Below are positions 36,801-49,835 of a DNA stretch of 64,000 nt, piece by piece. A program made the translations under genes and the position numbers. Where the stretch lies: positions 1,184-65,183 of the forward strand of contig NW_019091382.1 of the NCBI RefSeq assembly GCF_001949145.1, given 5' to 3'. Under the pieces are notes generated by a model that saw nothing but the letters and a program-made list of their open reading frames with translations, was not told the origin of the DNA and made no database searches. Origin of the DNA: Acanthaster planci. Taxonomy: Eukaryota; Echinodermata; Asteroidea; Valvatida; Acanthasteridae. The stretch's first letter is position 1; the number at the start of each line of letters is the position of its first letter.

Positions 36801-39621
36801 CCTATTCTCTTTTAGTACTGATGACTTTTTAAAAAATCTACCAGTAGTTTTAGACTATTTCAAGTAAAAAGTGAGCAATCAATAAATTAAATGAACAAAA
36901 TTTAAAAGTGGTGTTTTGTTTTAATACAAACCTTCAAAGTGCACCTTTATGTCCCAGCTAACCTCATTTGCCTTATTTTTCACCATTTCAATGGTATTTC
37001 ACTGCCTTTTTGGTTTTTATGCTGATGATATTCATGTCATCTCGGAGAGAAAGCCTCAATGTTACATTGGTTTGTACACAAAAGGTGTTGCATTTTTGTA
37101 GATTTTGCTGGACTAATTTTTGTCTTCTTTGCTGATTCCTCGTTTATGTGCATAGCAATAAGCAGCATCAATCCCTTTCTTAGAAATGTTTTCAGTGAGA
37201 AAATTCTTGGTTAAAATTTGAACCAAAAAATCTATGCGCTGACTAAGGTCTTCTCTAGATGACATCATGGCAAGAGAGCCCTCAGTTGACCACAAAAAAT
37301 TGATCATTTTTAAAGTAATAAGAAAATTTAAAGTAACAAAATAAATGTAAAAGAGTTATCACACATTTAAGAAGAGTAAAAGGTGCCAAAAAAATGTGTC
37401 TAAGAAAAATTCATTGCTGCTACACTTTAAGTGTGGCGCCTTTTCGTAACTACAGTACCTCAAGGTGCTGTACTCTCATTCGGCTTTATTTGAAAAAGAG
37501 CAAGCGTCAACTTCACCTAGCATGATCTACCTGAACCTACAGTTGTAATAATAGCAAGGGCAACATTATGTAGCAACGGGTTCAATATATTAAAAAAGAA
37601 AAAGACTTGGGACTGGTGACGCCCTTACATTGATTTCACCAGAAAGGAAACGTTCTTTAAGTTTAATAAAGAGAAAATAAGAGTTTCTCCTCACGGCGTA
37701 AATGCGACGACACATTTTGTGTCAAATAAAATGGCAGAATGGACCCTAGCCTTTTCCCGATTTGTGAGGCTCGAAATTGCTTTAAAAGTTCTGGAAATTG
37801 TTGAGGTAAATTGACAAACACCAATATCACACAGCGAAAGCTGACAAAATGGTCATATAAAAAGAAGTCAACGTAGGCCTATGCGTATAATGTACGTTTT
37901 ACTATAACGTAGATTTACATATTTTTCGGTGCATCAACACTTGAACGGCCTACCTGATCGTCAAAACTCGCAAATCTTTCAAAAGCCGGTATTTTCCCTC
38001 AAAAACGTCGCTCGCTGTTATCTATCCCTGTCCTCCAACAGTAACAACTTGAAGTTCTCTGAAGTTGAGATTTTATCTTTGCAGTATGTGCAGAACTGTG
38101 GCCATTATTTGACGCGAGCCGAACGAACAAAACAACACGTGAACTTGTTAAGGTTTTGCACGTTGGGCGCGCGCGAAACAATACCACTCTCTTCTAGAAA
38201 CGTGTCAGTGCTATCCCACAATGCCGAGGGGGAAAACTAAGTTGATCGTCTGCCAAGTGCACGGGCTCATTGAATACCTATTCAAACTTGACAGGAGACG
38301 CGGCCTATATTTGTACTGCTGGTGCAGTCTGATGCGCAACTGTTAACGTTGTTGTCGCCAAAAGAAGGCATTTTAAAGACACCCCCACAAACCTGGGCTC
38401 CTGAATTCTTTGAAGGATGACCTCCAAAACATTAGTTATCCCTACAAATATTTCTATATAAGAACCTTTTCATATGCATAAAGATCCATGGCCACGGCCC
38501 CGATGAACTTCGGACCAATCACGTTGACTTCGTAGCTAAGAGCTTCCTGTTATTATGTATATATAATTGCAAAGTGGTTCGGCTAGTCTAGCGGTCTGTA
38601 ATAAGTACCCCGTGTTTTATCAATCAATCTCAATTTACCGCTCACTTGCATGATAAATAAAGTGCCCATAAACATCCAGAAATAAACAAAAAACTGTGCG
38701 TTGCCATCCAAGAGAAATTTAGTCAGCGTGGTTTCTTTTTTATCACCATCGCCATCAGAACATCTCTTCGAAGTGTGCAAACATTTTTATGACTATACCC
38801 TTGTTTCTCTCTTACGGTGGCCTTTCTCGGACTGGCATCCTCGAGCCCCGAGCTGCCCAACTCAAAAGATACCACTACACTGTATTTAATATATATAACT
38901 TTAAGCTTCGTATGAACTTTATCGTGACTAGGCCTACAACTCTGTCGACACCACGTACACACTCACCGTCGGATGAATACTATCCCGTATGCATTCTTCG
39001 ATGACCACCACGGGTTCGAAATCAGACCAACCTCCAGACGGTTCACCATTGCAACCGAAGAAGTGACGTCACGTGCATAACTTTCTTGTTCGGGATTTAC
39101 CCTTGTCTGTATTTTGGATTTTTGAAGCCGTGGCCAGTGAAAGCTGTTGCTTTGTCTGCTTTTTTAGCGCTAGTCATATTTTGGTTAGAAACATCTGTTT
39201 AAAACTGCGCAGAAAATAAACACACAGAAATAAGTTTTTCTGAGCACAGGATATTTTCCTGCGCATACTAGGCTTTGAGTGAAATATTACTTGTTCCATT
39301 GGAAGAAAAATACAACGCCAGAGTCCCCTCTGAAGGGAATGACAGAAGTAACAACACTACCACTCCGTTTTCGACTGCTGATGAAAGAATTCTGGCTCTC
39401 ACCCCCGAAGCACGCACTCCATCGCCGCCTCAGCTGTGAATTCACACGGTGGCGCGTAGGTGCGAGGCTTTTATTGAAACTCTCTGACGGATCTCTCAGG
39501 AAACCACGAGAGCTCGGAGGTGACGGGAAACGGGCCCTGCATTATTGAAGACGCCTTTCGGTTTTGGAAGCAAAGCTTCCTCAACTAAATGATGCTATTT
39601 GCGTCACACGTTTGCTAGGTC
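33899..39621. other. Intergenic, no supported gene
   Basis: AT-rich and nearly free of ACATGTAC motifs after about 34.5 kb. From about 37.9 kb CpG density rises locally (for example 38105-38230, with GCGCGCGCG near 38170). No splice-supported exon was found. The plus frame at 37929-38240 (103 codons) lies in the CpG-richer part but shows no domain. Confidence 0.45.
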
Positions 39622-40032
39622 TCAATCTTGGAGATAACTACTTGTAGCTTCGTGGTATTGATACACAAAATCCATCCTTACAATAAAACCCAAGGTCGTC
39701 ATTTTTAATGGGGAATCAGCGGAATCCTTTGTAATACATCTCAGATTCCACTTTCCTGTCTCTTTCACTCCTTTAGTGATGAAACTGTATTGCGGACTCG
39801 AATAGGAAGTCAATTTCCCCCATCTTGCGACCATCATCTCTTCCAAATGAGATGGTATCCCCGCATCCAGCGTGACAAAGTAACGATCGGTGAAACGCCT
39901 AAACCACCTGCTGTCTCCAGACCCGTAGCTTCCCCACGAGATCCCGCTGCATTGCCAGTCGGTTGTCTGTGAGTCCTCCGATGTCCGGAAATGAACAAAG
40001 AAAGCTCGCGCGCTGCCCTTTGTCAAAAACAC
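39622..40032 (-). other. Orphan 136-codon ORF, unrecognised
   Basis: Begins MFLTKGSARAFF and ends with Asp before a stop. Composition is balanced, with Trp, Cys and charged residues (SRWFRRFTDRYFV), more protein-like than other intergenic frames. I recognise no family and no flanking splice partner. It could be a chance frame in CpG-richer DNA, a remnant transposon gene or an exon of an unannotated gene. Confidence 0.2.
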
Positions 40033-40286
40033 CTGTCTATTTTCGTGGCTCTATGAATGGAACTACTTATCGTCAGGAGCTGGCCACGAAAAACGATCTG
40101 TGGTTATTTCGCAGGGTTAGAAATCGCTTCGAGTGCTCGGCGGTATTCGAATCTCGTCCAATATTGCGTACAGGTATGGGCAATGATTCTGTTGTACACC
40201 TGACTCAATCATCAACCAAAACATGTCGGGGAAAATGGTCTACTAATAATTATGACCGAGCATGCAAACGTTCATTTTGATGTTAA

Positions 40287-40288
40287 AG

Positions 40289-40337
<49 letters not shown>
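40287..40337 (+). repeat. (GA)n microsatellite
   Basis: An uninterrupted AG dinucleotide run of about 44 bases preceded by AAGAAAGA. Low-complexity frames across it (Arg-Glu repeats on plus, Leu-Ser on minus) are artefacts. Confidence 0.95.
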
Positions 40338-40340
<3 letters not shown>

Positions 40341-43300
40341 GCATAGTTTCCTTTTCTCCCTCCCCCAACAAAAAGAAAAAGAAAAAAATGAACCCCTCTC
40401 TATGGGGCAAGAAGTTACGCGAGCTCTTTCCACATGTAGTTGCAATCAGCATATTATGATCACAACACGACGGAACCATGGCCGATTAATTTCCTCAGTT
40501 TGGAGTTTGAATTATGTCATTTCCCCTCGTTTATTTGTGTAACAATGACACTGTTGGTAATTTTCGAAATCTAGATGAGCACGTAGCTCTTCAGACTTCT
40601 TTCCAACCATCGATAACGATAACAAATATTAAACAAAAGTAAACCCACGTCGATTCTTGCAAAAGAATGGTGGGGAGATTCCAACCCTGCAACCGATCAG
40701 CAAATTTCATTGTTGTTCGACTCAAGTAAGGATACATTTCTATACATACTCGTCACAATCCTTGACCGTTGGAACTGAGTCCTTCTGGCGGGAAAGTGTC
40801 CGGACGTGGATCTACTTGATTTTAGGTAATGCACTGAATTCAGGAGCGGGACAAAGAGCAAACTCTGTGTTGTTTGATTTCCTGTTTCCATGTTCCCCCG
40901 AGTACACGGTACGAGCTGCAATTATATCTCAACTGTTGATGTAAGAGACTTTATTGTCCCAAAATGCACAGGTACTTTTTTCATTCAACATATTTTCCCG
41001 CGCTCTCATGCACCCTTTTTGATGTCTGCGCAGCTGCCAGGTAAACACGCCGAAGCAGTAACATGGCAAAGTTGATGCAGAGTGGGAGGTTGTTTCTATT
41101 ACACAACTGTCTGGGGATACACCGTGTATTTGCCTATGGAAAAAATGGTTTTGTATCAAGTTTTGAGAGGAGACTAGGCTTCGCATCGATGAAACCCGAT
41201 TCCACCGTTGAAATGTTTGGGGTGCTTGACCCCCCTCCCAAGAGCCACAATTGTAGCCTTTATTCAAGTCCGGTTACCCTAGCATGTTGTGTGAATCCAG
41301 TCGTGGCCTGGGGAACTTTGGAACAGCTAGTGACGCAAAACCGGGATGGTAGCACATCTGTACGTGTAAATTACAAAGCATTGAATGTTGTGTTACAAAA
41401 TGTTCCCTTGTCTATACGGTCTTCTTCACGTACCCCAATTTTGTAGTAAAAGTGACAAAACTAAGTCTTATAAGTTTCAATAGAGCCTAAAAAGACCAAA
41501 CCTTTGGCTCTGCGTGTGCACAGGAGGAAATCATCATTATCGTGAACCTACTGAAGCGTCACAAACTTCGAGATTAAGGCTTGATCTAAGGGCTAGGCAG
41601 TGACAGCATTGTGTGCTGCTAATATGTGTTGCTGTTTGTAGCTCTATGCTGAAATCTATATACATCATTGTACCTAATTTTCCTAATTTTTAGTTATCAT
41701 ACGCTTCGCATTTTGTACCACTCATACACAAACGGCTGGCCGTCCTCGATGACCGTTCACTCTTGCCTTCACCAGCGAGACTGACCTGTCCGTACCGTCC
41801 AAGACCACGTAACACCGTCGTGACAAGTCTGCGGCGGTTGTCGTCAGACGTTTCCGCCCAGTGGCGAACGGCAGTCAAGCCTGGTGGTGGCTCAAGCGTC
41901 ATTGGGAGGTGAACCGTGTGTGGGCTCGGGCCTGTCTCACCAAGGTCGGGATCTGTCTTTACACCTTGTTTTTTTTGTACTCAACTCGGACACCTGGCCC
42001 GTGCCCAGCCTTAGGGTAATTTGCCTGGCTCGGGCATAGACAGCTGCGCGTCACTGTAGTGTTGGCTACACAGCCAAGACTCTATCCTCCCTTCACATAA
42101 GGTTTTACGGAGGTCAACGTACTTTCAAGGGCAGAGGCAATATTATTAAATATAATTCTCGATATGGCAAGTGCGTGTTCTACAGTGAGTACGAAGTAGC
42201 CGGATACGGAACTATTGCCTAAATCCGAAACTGACAACCAAGATATAACACATTAAACAGACCAATCTACCGACAAACTAACCGACTGCAGTGCGAACCG
42301 TACCGATCACCCAACGCAGGAGAGAGACCAAGCTGCCAACGGACAGCAATAGACTGATAGACCGTAGTAACCTGTCAGCCAATCAATGTACGCGCACTTA
42401 AAAAATTCGACTAAAAGTAATAATACTCGGTATTTATGTTTGAAACTAAGAGGAAACTTTTAGACTTCAGTGTATTAGGAACTGTTCTCACATCAAGTCC
42501 TTAGGCCTTGTGCGTATACGATTTCAACACGGCGACAAGGCGCCTTTAAGATGTACGCAAAATCACAACAGATCCCTCTTGAAAGAAACAAAAATACCCC
42601 CTGTGCCCTTAGAATAGGCTGAATGCTGAGAGCTTATAATAAAATATTAAAAATATTGTCCAACTTTGGGATGAATGTGTATTAATTATGCATAAAGGTA
42701 GGAGATGCATCTTCGCGTTGCACCTGTCTCATCATGTGAGTTATTGGGTTTCGCAAGATAGCCCCTGGGAAAAAAATGGAGTTTGAGACTCCACAAGGAA
42801 AACTATCGTACAAGGGTTTATGCCAAGACAAATTTAAGTTCACACGCTACGCCTTTTATTGTCGAGGTTTTCGAAGATAAAAGACGTCATCTTTTATCGA
42901 CAAAGAGAAATATGCTGAAATCTGACACCTTTTTGAGGATTAACTTTGGAAACTGAGTCCAGAACTGTCAATTTGTAGCAAGAGCCACACACCACTGAGC
43001 CGGTGGTTTTGCTTTACTCTGGCCCATTATCAACACCAACGACCAAAATGCACGCTCTTAACATTCACCGTTTCTCTCTAAACTAACGAGAGAGCGTGCA
43101 AACATTAACGATATCAATTATTATTATTCATCAACAATACAACCACAAGTACGGGTGTTTCCACGTACGGTAATGACCTCACATCTGCGCGCGTTCGCAC
43201 GATGTACTTTCCATTGTATCCACGTTTCCCTGGAAGTATTGCCACGATCTGTGTCAATCCATCTGAACACGCGTAATCATTTGAAGGTTGTAAAAGCTGC

Positions 43301-45318
43301 ATGTCCATTTCCCGTCCATTTGGTGTTTACAAATTGTTTCAATTTACGGATTGTGACCCCGTCAATTTTGTTCATTCACTTTGTCCCTGTGGGTTTGGCC
43401 ATTTTGTTTCGTCATTTTTTTCTCACATAATTGTTTTCTGACGTCACAACCTTGACTCCAAGTCCTCATCTTTTCATACAAACAAAATTACGAGGTTTTT
43501 CCACCTGCGCGGCCGGAAACCAAGATTTAAGGATATGTTTTTTCCCCTCCACAATCAAAAGGAACGAATCAGAAAAATATTGAGCAATTCGTTCTCTAGG
43601 ACCAATATGTAGGAACTACTGACCTTGGGAAAAGTACTGTTTGTGCACGCTGAACTTTGTGAGTTTAATAATGGTGTAGATAATCTCTACACCTGCAGAC
43701 ACGTTATACATGTACTACAAAACTGGTGATAGTAGTGTTTTAACTTTGCGCATCAAATTTTGAATGATCGTACTTAATCTAAGACGGGTTTATCTGCTCC
43801 GAGTTCGCTTTCAAGTCGACTAGGCGCTCCGAGTTGAAGTGCACCCCAATCGGCGAATGTGGTTACAAACGGGTTCTTGCACGCGTTCTGTATGTACGCA
43901 AGCCGGAATGCTACGTTACGCATACTCGGCGAACTCCTCGTCAAACGCGCATATATACATGTACTTCTTCGCCTCATGGCGTGTCGATGCCGTGGAGGTG
44001 CCCCCTTGCAAAAAGGCCCAAAATATGTCCGCCGCTGAGCTCATTAATAAAAGTTATACACGCAAAATATTCTGTACCAGAGAGCCCTGAGGGCCATGAA
44101 CTTGAGGAATTAGAGAAATATGGCACTGAACCTCTGGCCCGGACTATGGGCTTCCAATTCTGAGCAATTTGGGTGCAATCGGGTCCGAAAGTGGCACTAC
44201 TTGGGCGTTTTGCAGAGGGATGGTTTTTCAAAATTGCCAATTTTCTGGGCAAGGACATTTTCTTCATTTTAGGGGTAGTCTGCTTCTGGAGAAAATTTCT
44301 GAAAAATTCATTGGTCCCCCCCCCAAAAAATGAAAGGAAAACGAAAGGGGACATGTCGATCATCAATTTCTGTGCAGCCTGGACACCTGTGAGAGTTGTT
44401 TTAATATCAGAGAGTTGTATTAATACTGTATTATTATTAAAAATAATTGTGAAGTATGGGGATTTATCATTGCTGTCTATGGGAATTTATTTCTTATGGT
44501 AACCCCGAGTACCACCCCCCCAAAAAAAACAAACACACCCTCTTTTGTTCCGTTCGGAGTGGATAGTCGACTTCATTCAAGTGAAACCAATGCAAAACGA
44601 TTAGCATTAAATTCGAGTTTGCCGGAACCTCTGCGGTTGAAACAGCCTTTACTTCTACGAATGTCATTTTTTTTTTTTTTGATTGGTTGAATTTTGTAGA
44701 GGTCGGCCTTCTCAAACTGAATGCAGTTCCTGACCGGGGTGAAACGGTTTCCTATTTGCAACAGTGCAGCTGTGAAGTGGTACAATATTGTTAAGAGACG
44801 CAGATTTGACTAACGCTCGTCAAGCTTCTAAACTTTATTCATAAGCACGGGAGCTCATATTAAAAAAATATTGCAAGTCTGTACACGCGCCATATGACGC
44901 AAGATATGTGGTAAAGGGGGGTCCCCTCTATTGTGTCTAATTCTTTTGTGTAGATGCAATCTTTGGAATTCTTTCAGATTTCCGGGGGGGTGCAGTAGGC
45001 ACAATAGCCATAGTGTATAGAACTTGCCCATGACGGGGGAGTCCCCCTTCACCGCATAAAAATTACTGTGCAGGGTATCACGCGCACGTGCTCCAATAAG
45101 CCTTTTGCGAATTAACTTTGACCCAAATCTGGTACACTGTATACCAGGCAAGATGTGGGACGGAGGGGTACCCCCTTACCTTTCCAATCCCCATACACAC
45201 TCTAGACTATTGTTAATTAACACATCCCCCTAGAAGTCTGTAAAGGATTCCTGAGATTCCGATCAAACAATGACCAACACAAAAGCGGGGGGGGGGTCTC
45301 CCGTCCCCTATCTTGCTT
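40338..45318. other. Intergenic, no supported gene
   Basis: CpG-richer patches occur at 41690-42060. Minus-strand frame 41690-41902 and plus-strand frame 41063-41446 lack domains and splice partners. The block at 44505-44566 repeats the 33.5-kb block. G/C homopolymers lie near 44510-44530, 44985-45000 and 45285-45297. Confidence 0.4.
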
Positions 45319-45640
45319 CAAATGGTACACCGAGTGCTTTAAATTCACGTGACCATAACAACTTGAATTCTCCTTACTAAAACCACTGTTGCTATACCTC
45401 GTGATTCGGGGCAAGCTTTTGCTTAGTTACATGAGAGACGCCTTGCAACAATACACTGTTCTCAATGGATAAGAAGGGCACAAAGGAACCAGTCCATTCC
45501 AGAGATGGTGGTCGCTATGCGAAAGCTTGCCCCGAATCACGAGGTATAGCAACAGTGTCTCTAGTCTGGGAAATTTAAATCGTAATGTGTTGTGCAGTCA
45601 GATAAATCAGTACACCAGATTTTATTCAAATTTAACTCGC
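45319..45640. mobile_element. Foldback family 2, complete inverted repeat
   Basis: Inner arms 45385-45420 and 45521-45556 are near-perfect inverted copies (TTGCTATACCTCGTGATTCG is the core). Weaker pairing extends outwards to about 45319 and 45640, with AAATTTGAATAAAATCTGGT in the outer right arm read on the minus strand. A single arm recurs at 12901-13005. No coding capacity. Confidence 0.75.
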
Positions 45641-48600
45641 AAATGGCTTATTATCACTCCATCAATATTTATCAACGCCTAGGATTCGTTGACATTGTAG
45701 ATTTCAATCAGTCACCATCGTTAACCTACATACATGTATTTGAGTCTTGGAAAACAGCCGTCTTTGGAACACAACTTCGACAGCCCAAAACGCAGCTAGT
45801 GGTACATGTAAACATACTTCCGGTCCTCGCTCATTTATTACGCCCATCTCTTTTGCACAGTGAGAGCTACAGTCTTTCCACAGCAATGCTTCACTTCGTA
45901 TAGGTCCCAACCCTTCCTTGTCATGTCTAGCATAAACTACGACGCCCATACACACAATAACACTTGTCGTACTTTGTATCAAACTTATAAATGTAATTGT
46001 TTTAGTTGAATAAATAGATGTTTTGTACAATGAACCCCTCAAAGTAATGCAGTTCTAAACGTTCTTGCTTTCATTCCTTGTCGCAATCCCAATCCAAGCA
46101 AACACGGTACGTTAAACCTCAACAATTTGGTATTTTTTTCTCTATGAGATTTACTCAGGTAAAAGCTACTCCTTCCTAGAACGAAATATTGAATATCCCT
46201 AAATAAATTCAAACGATAAAGAAACTGTGTAGTAAGGCTAAATCGAGTTAGATCCAGTTTCCTCAGAAGAGTGCGAAAACTGAGTTGCAGGTAAAATCTA
46301 ATTTCAAAAAAATCTGCGTGAAACGTGGTTCTAGTCCATCTAAATGGTTCAAGAGCAAACAAGAATATCTCCCCCAAAATGTCCACAAGGGATATATTTT
46401 GCTTGGTCACAAACTGCAGTTACCATTAAAAAAAAATGAAACAAAAAATCATCATTTATTAGGCGAACACTTCAATCAACTTGCATACTACGTATCAATC
46501 GCACGGGGGAGAATGAGAATTCGATACTCCACATGGTATCATTGCATAGTTCACAGCTATTGATATACCCAGTTTTGCAGCCTTTCAAAAAGGAAAGCAC
46601 GATAGCTGCAGTTTCCAACCAACACCAAAGTGCGCTTTGTACAGAATAGCCACACAGTACGCAAACGCCCCCATTCCGAGTACACAAAATTGCTCCATGC
46701 CATGCGTACAAACACAATACTTATAATGTGAATATAAAATTAAATACAGACATGGGAAATATGCCAAGAAATGCACAGTATTCTACACGTGAACTTATTT
46801 GGAAACTTCAACAAAATACCTGGCCAGCCCAGAAGAATCTATACAAACATTTTCAAATCGGTTAATCATATTCTATTATACACATCTAAATTTCAGCTGA
46901 TCGTTTGCCTAATGCGGTGAGATTTCAAAGACGATGCTGCCGAGGTATTCGAAGTTGTGGAAGATTTTTTTTTACAGCGGAGTTAAAGGCACGGTAAATT
47001 GTACACTGTATACTAAAGGGATACCAACGACCGACTCCGTCCCCACAGGTGCGGCATTATTTGCAAAAAGGAAATGGACTGACCCAGCACAGCAATGCTG
47101 AGAATCAGACGGAATGACAAGGAACGATGGTTCGGCCAAAGGTTCCTTGAATAACCGGTGACTTGGCTTCAAACTTAATAACGTGTGATGGCCTGTGACG
47201 GACTTCCAGGGACTTATTGTAGGACTCAATTACGGCCCTTTTGCCGACGGGTAAATTACATGGTTCCAATGATTTTTTTCCCCCGGCATGTTGTGTAACC
47301 TTTCAACTCCACACCCAAGTGTGAAGGGGTGCACCGCATGGTAACTGGTTCGGGGTGTACAGAGATTGCTCATGAATGTTGCAGAAATAAACAAACTGTC
47401 AAAGTGACTTAGTGGAAGTAAGCTGATGTCCTCAGGCTCACAAGCATTTATCTGTTTTCGAGGGAGGCAGCGCGGAAGTTGGAGTTGATATTCGTGTGAA
47501 CAGGTGGATCTTAGAAGTCAGCGTTTAGTGAAATATGCAACGCTGCCCATCAACATGGCTGCTACTGAATACCCTCCACAGTGCTGTAGCAAACGGGCTT
47601 TTAACAACTTCCACCGACTGCAAAATGTATTCCGACTTTCTATCACTCATCTACTAAATTACTTGAATTATTCACTGGCTGCTCTCTACAAACATGTTAA
47701 GATTTACAACTTGCAATCAAACTTCACCACACCCTATGTACAAAAAGCGACAACCACCACGTTTTCTTCCAGGCTCCACGGCTCTGTTTCCGTGGTGACA
47801 ACAGTCCCATTTGTCTTCGATTCAAAGTGAACCCCAAATGGTCCCCAGCAATCAAAGCGTAAATAAATAAGATATTTCCGACTCTTTCCACTTAATCATT
47901 CCAAAAGGAAGCTCAAGCGAAGCTTTGGAAATACTCTCGAAAAAATGACGCAATAACAAAGCATTATTGTAAATGATCAATCCTAGAATTGGAACTCAAA
48001 ATACCATTTCGAAATAACAACACACCTTCCCGAGATAAAAATGTTCAGCCAGTCATAAAATGGTTACATCACAAATAAAGACTGGATGAGGGTTAAGGAA
48101 ATGAATGTTCGAAGAAAATCTGGTCAGCCAATAGCAGAACAGGAAACAAAATAAAGAGAATCCTATTCAGCCAATAAGAGAACAGGAAACAAAAATGCAA
48201 TACCTGTCAGCAGGCAAAGTTTGGAAGACATCAGTCATTAAGAAATGCATTACAGATGAAAACAAACGCAATTTAATTCCAGAATCTTGGAGTATATACC
48301 CCTTTTTAAGTGTTGCTTTTAAGAAGCACTGTTTCGTTGCAAATTGTTGCTTCATTACATTAAGTGACTGATAAAAACAGGACTGGGTTTTTCCAGGCAG
48401 AAAAAAAGAAAAAAAAAAAGAAAAAAAAAAAGACAGATTCTGAAAATACTTCTTTTATTTAGGGAAGTTTGAAAGGCACTCAACTCTCATAAATACACCT
48501 GATGTGAGTATCTAAAGCTGAATATAAAACAGACTGCAGTAGGCTAAAGGGGGAAGAAATGTAAAAAGGCAGTCAAAGTTCTGCATATTGGGTCATTCCA

Positions 48601-49242
48601 TAAATCAGGGGTCCAATTTGTTTGTGTCCCTGTCACATCTGACATGTGATTTTTCTAATGTCAGACCACATTTTCTAATTTCTGAGAGGAATGAATTATA
48701 AATGCAAATTACCTGCCAATCAAATAGAAATAGTTTGAAATCAATCTCATTGATTTCTTTGTATGAATATATTGTCAAATTAAACAGGTTAGGTGAAGCA
48801 GGGACACACAAATGTCACACTTTTGGACCCCAAAATTAAAGAATGACCGTCATAAGTTATTATACCACATCTATTGAATATTCATGCTGCTCTGTACAAA
48901 TTTACATGAATTATTATAATCAAGTCAAACATTTCTGTATACTACAAGACTATGCATTGATTAGTTTGTTCTGACACGACGTTGTTTTTTGAATACATGT
49001 CACTATATGCTGAATGAATAAATCGTATTTTCTTTTGTGAATAAATATCTCAGTTCAATTCTGCATAAATAGTATTGAGAATTTCATTATGACAAATATT
49101 TTGAGGTCTTTAACTTAGGTGATAACATTATGTTTAACGTCAGGAAAATCAGAATTATGGATGTTGCCAAATCTTTGCAGGTGTTTTTTGAAGAAAAATA
49201 TTTTGTTGTACCTGTGCAAAAATGCAATTATCTTTTTGTATT
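45641..49242. other. Intergenic, no supported gene
   Basis: AT-rich with A-rich tracts (for example 48401-48431). The minus frame at 46039-46410 (123 codons) and the plus frame at 47504-47830 (108 codons) show no domain and are judged chance. Confidence 0.5.
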
Positions 49243-49248
49243 TTTATT
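49243..49248 (-). terminator. Candidate polyadenylation signal for the SRCIN1-like gene
   Basis: AATAAA on the minus strand about 175 bases after the stop codon at 49421-49423. It fits a short 3' UTR, but other AT-rich signals lie further on. Confidence 0.35.
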
Positions 49249-49420
49249 GGCCATTTTTTACATAATAATTTACAAGTCTGCTATTAACTTACTGAGGTAT
49301 GGCGGATACAATAGGAGGGCGCAATTTGGTTGGGGTAAAATCTTTTGTTGACTTAAAATTCATCCACTACAAACAGTACCCTTCTACATGTCCACCATGC
49401 TTCAAAAAGGCTAATGGTGT

Positions 49421-49835
49421 CTAGAAAATGAAGGTTTCCTCCAGTCTCTTGGTGTAGACTGTCTTCAGTTCTGGTTTCCCATTTTGGTTGACGTTGGCAG
49501 CGTTAAACTTCTTGATTTCCTTTTCTGTCCTTTCAATGACCCGTTCTCCTTGTCCCTCCGCAACCTCACTCCCCCCGTTTGTCAGTGGCAACTTCCCACC
49601 CCCGTTTGTGACGACATCGCCCTTAACTGGGCTGGACTTTATGGTATCAGTGGGGGCGTGGCCGCCATTGGGTTTCGGCGAGGGCTTCTCCTCCATGCCG
49701 TTGCCGTTCACCATCGCCGCCGGACTTTGGGCCACCCCCGGTTTGGCCTTGGTGGCAAAGTTCCGCGGCGCCATCTCGTGCACTTTGAACTGAGAGAAGA
49801 CTGGCTGGTGGACCATTCCATTGGTGACGGGGATG
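49421..49835 (-). CDS. SRCIN1: Last exon and stop
   Basis: Encodes SIPVTNGMVHQPVFSQFK, an Asn/Gly/Pro-rich stretch, and the C terminus KTVYTKRLEETFIF before TAG at 49421-49423. GC-richer than its surroundings, as expected for coding DNA. Overlapping plus-strand frames are shadows. Confidence 0.86.

Noticed and set aside
38996-39030. GGTTCGAA word as a possible tRNA B-box
   Set aside because: No A-box at tRNA spacing and no cloverleaf fold visible.
40252-40542. Frames with Arg-Glu or Leu-Ser runs
   Set aside because: Direct translation of the (GA)n microsatellite.
46039-46410. 123-codon minus-strand ORF in the intergenic region
   Set aside because: Phe/Leu-rich translation of AT-rich DNA with no domain; chance length in this composition.
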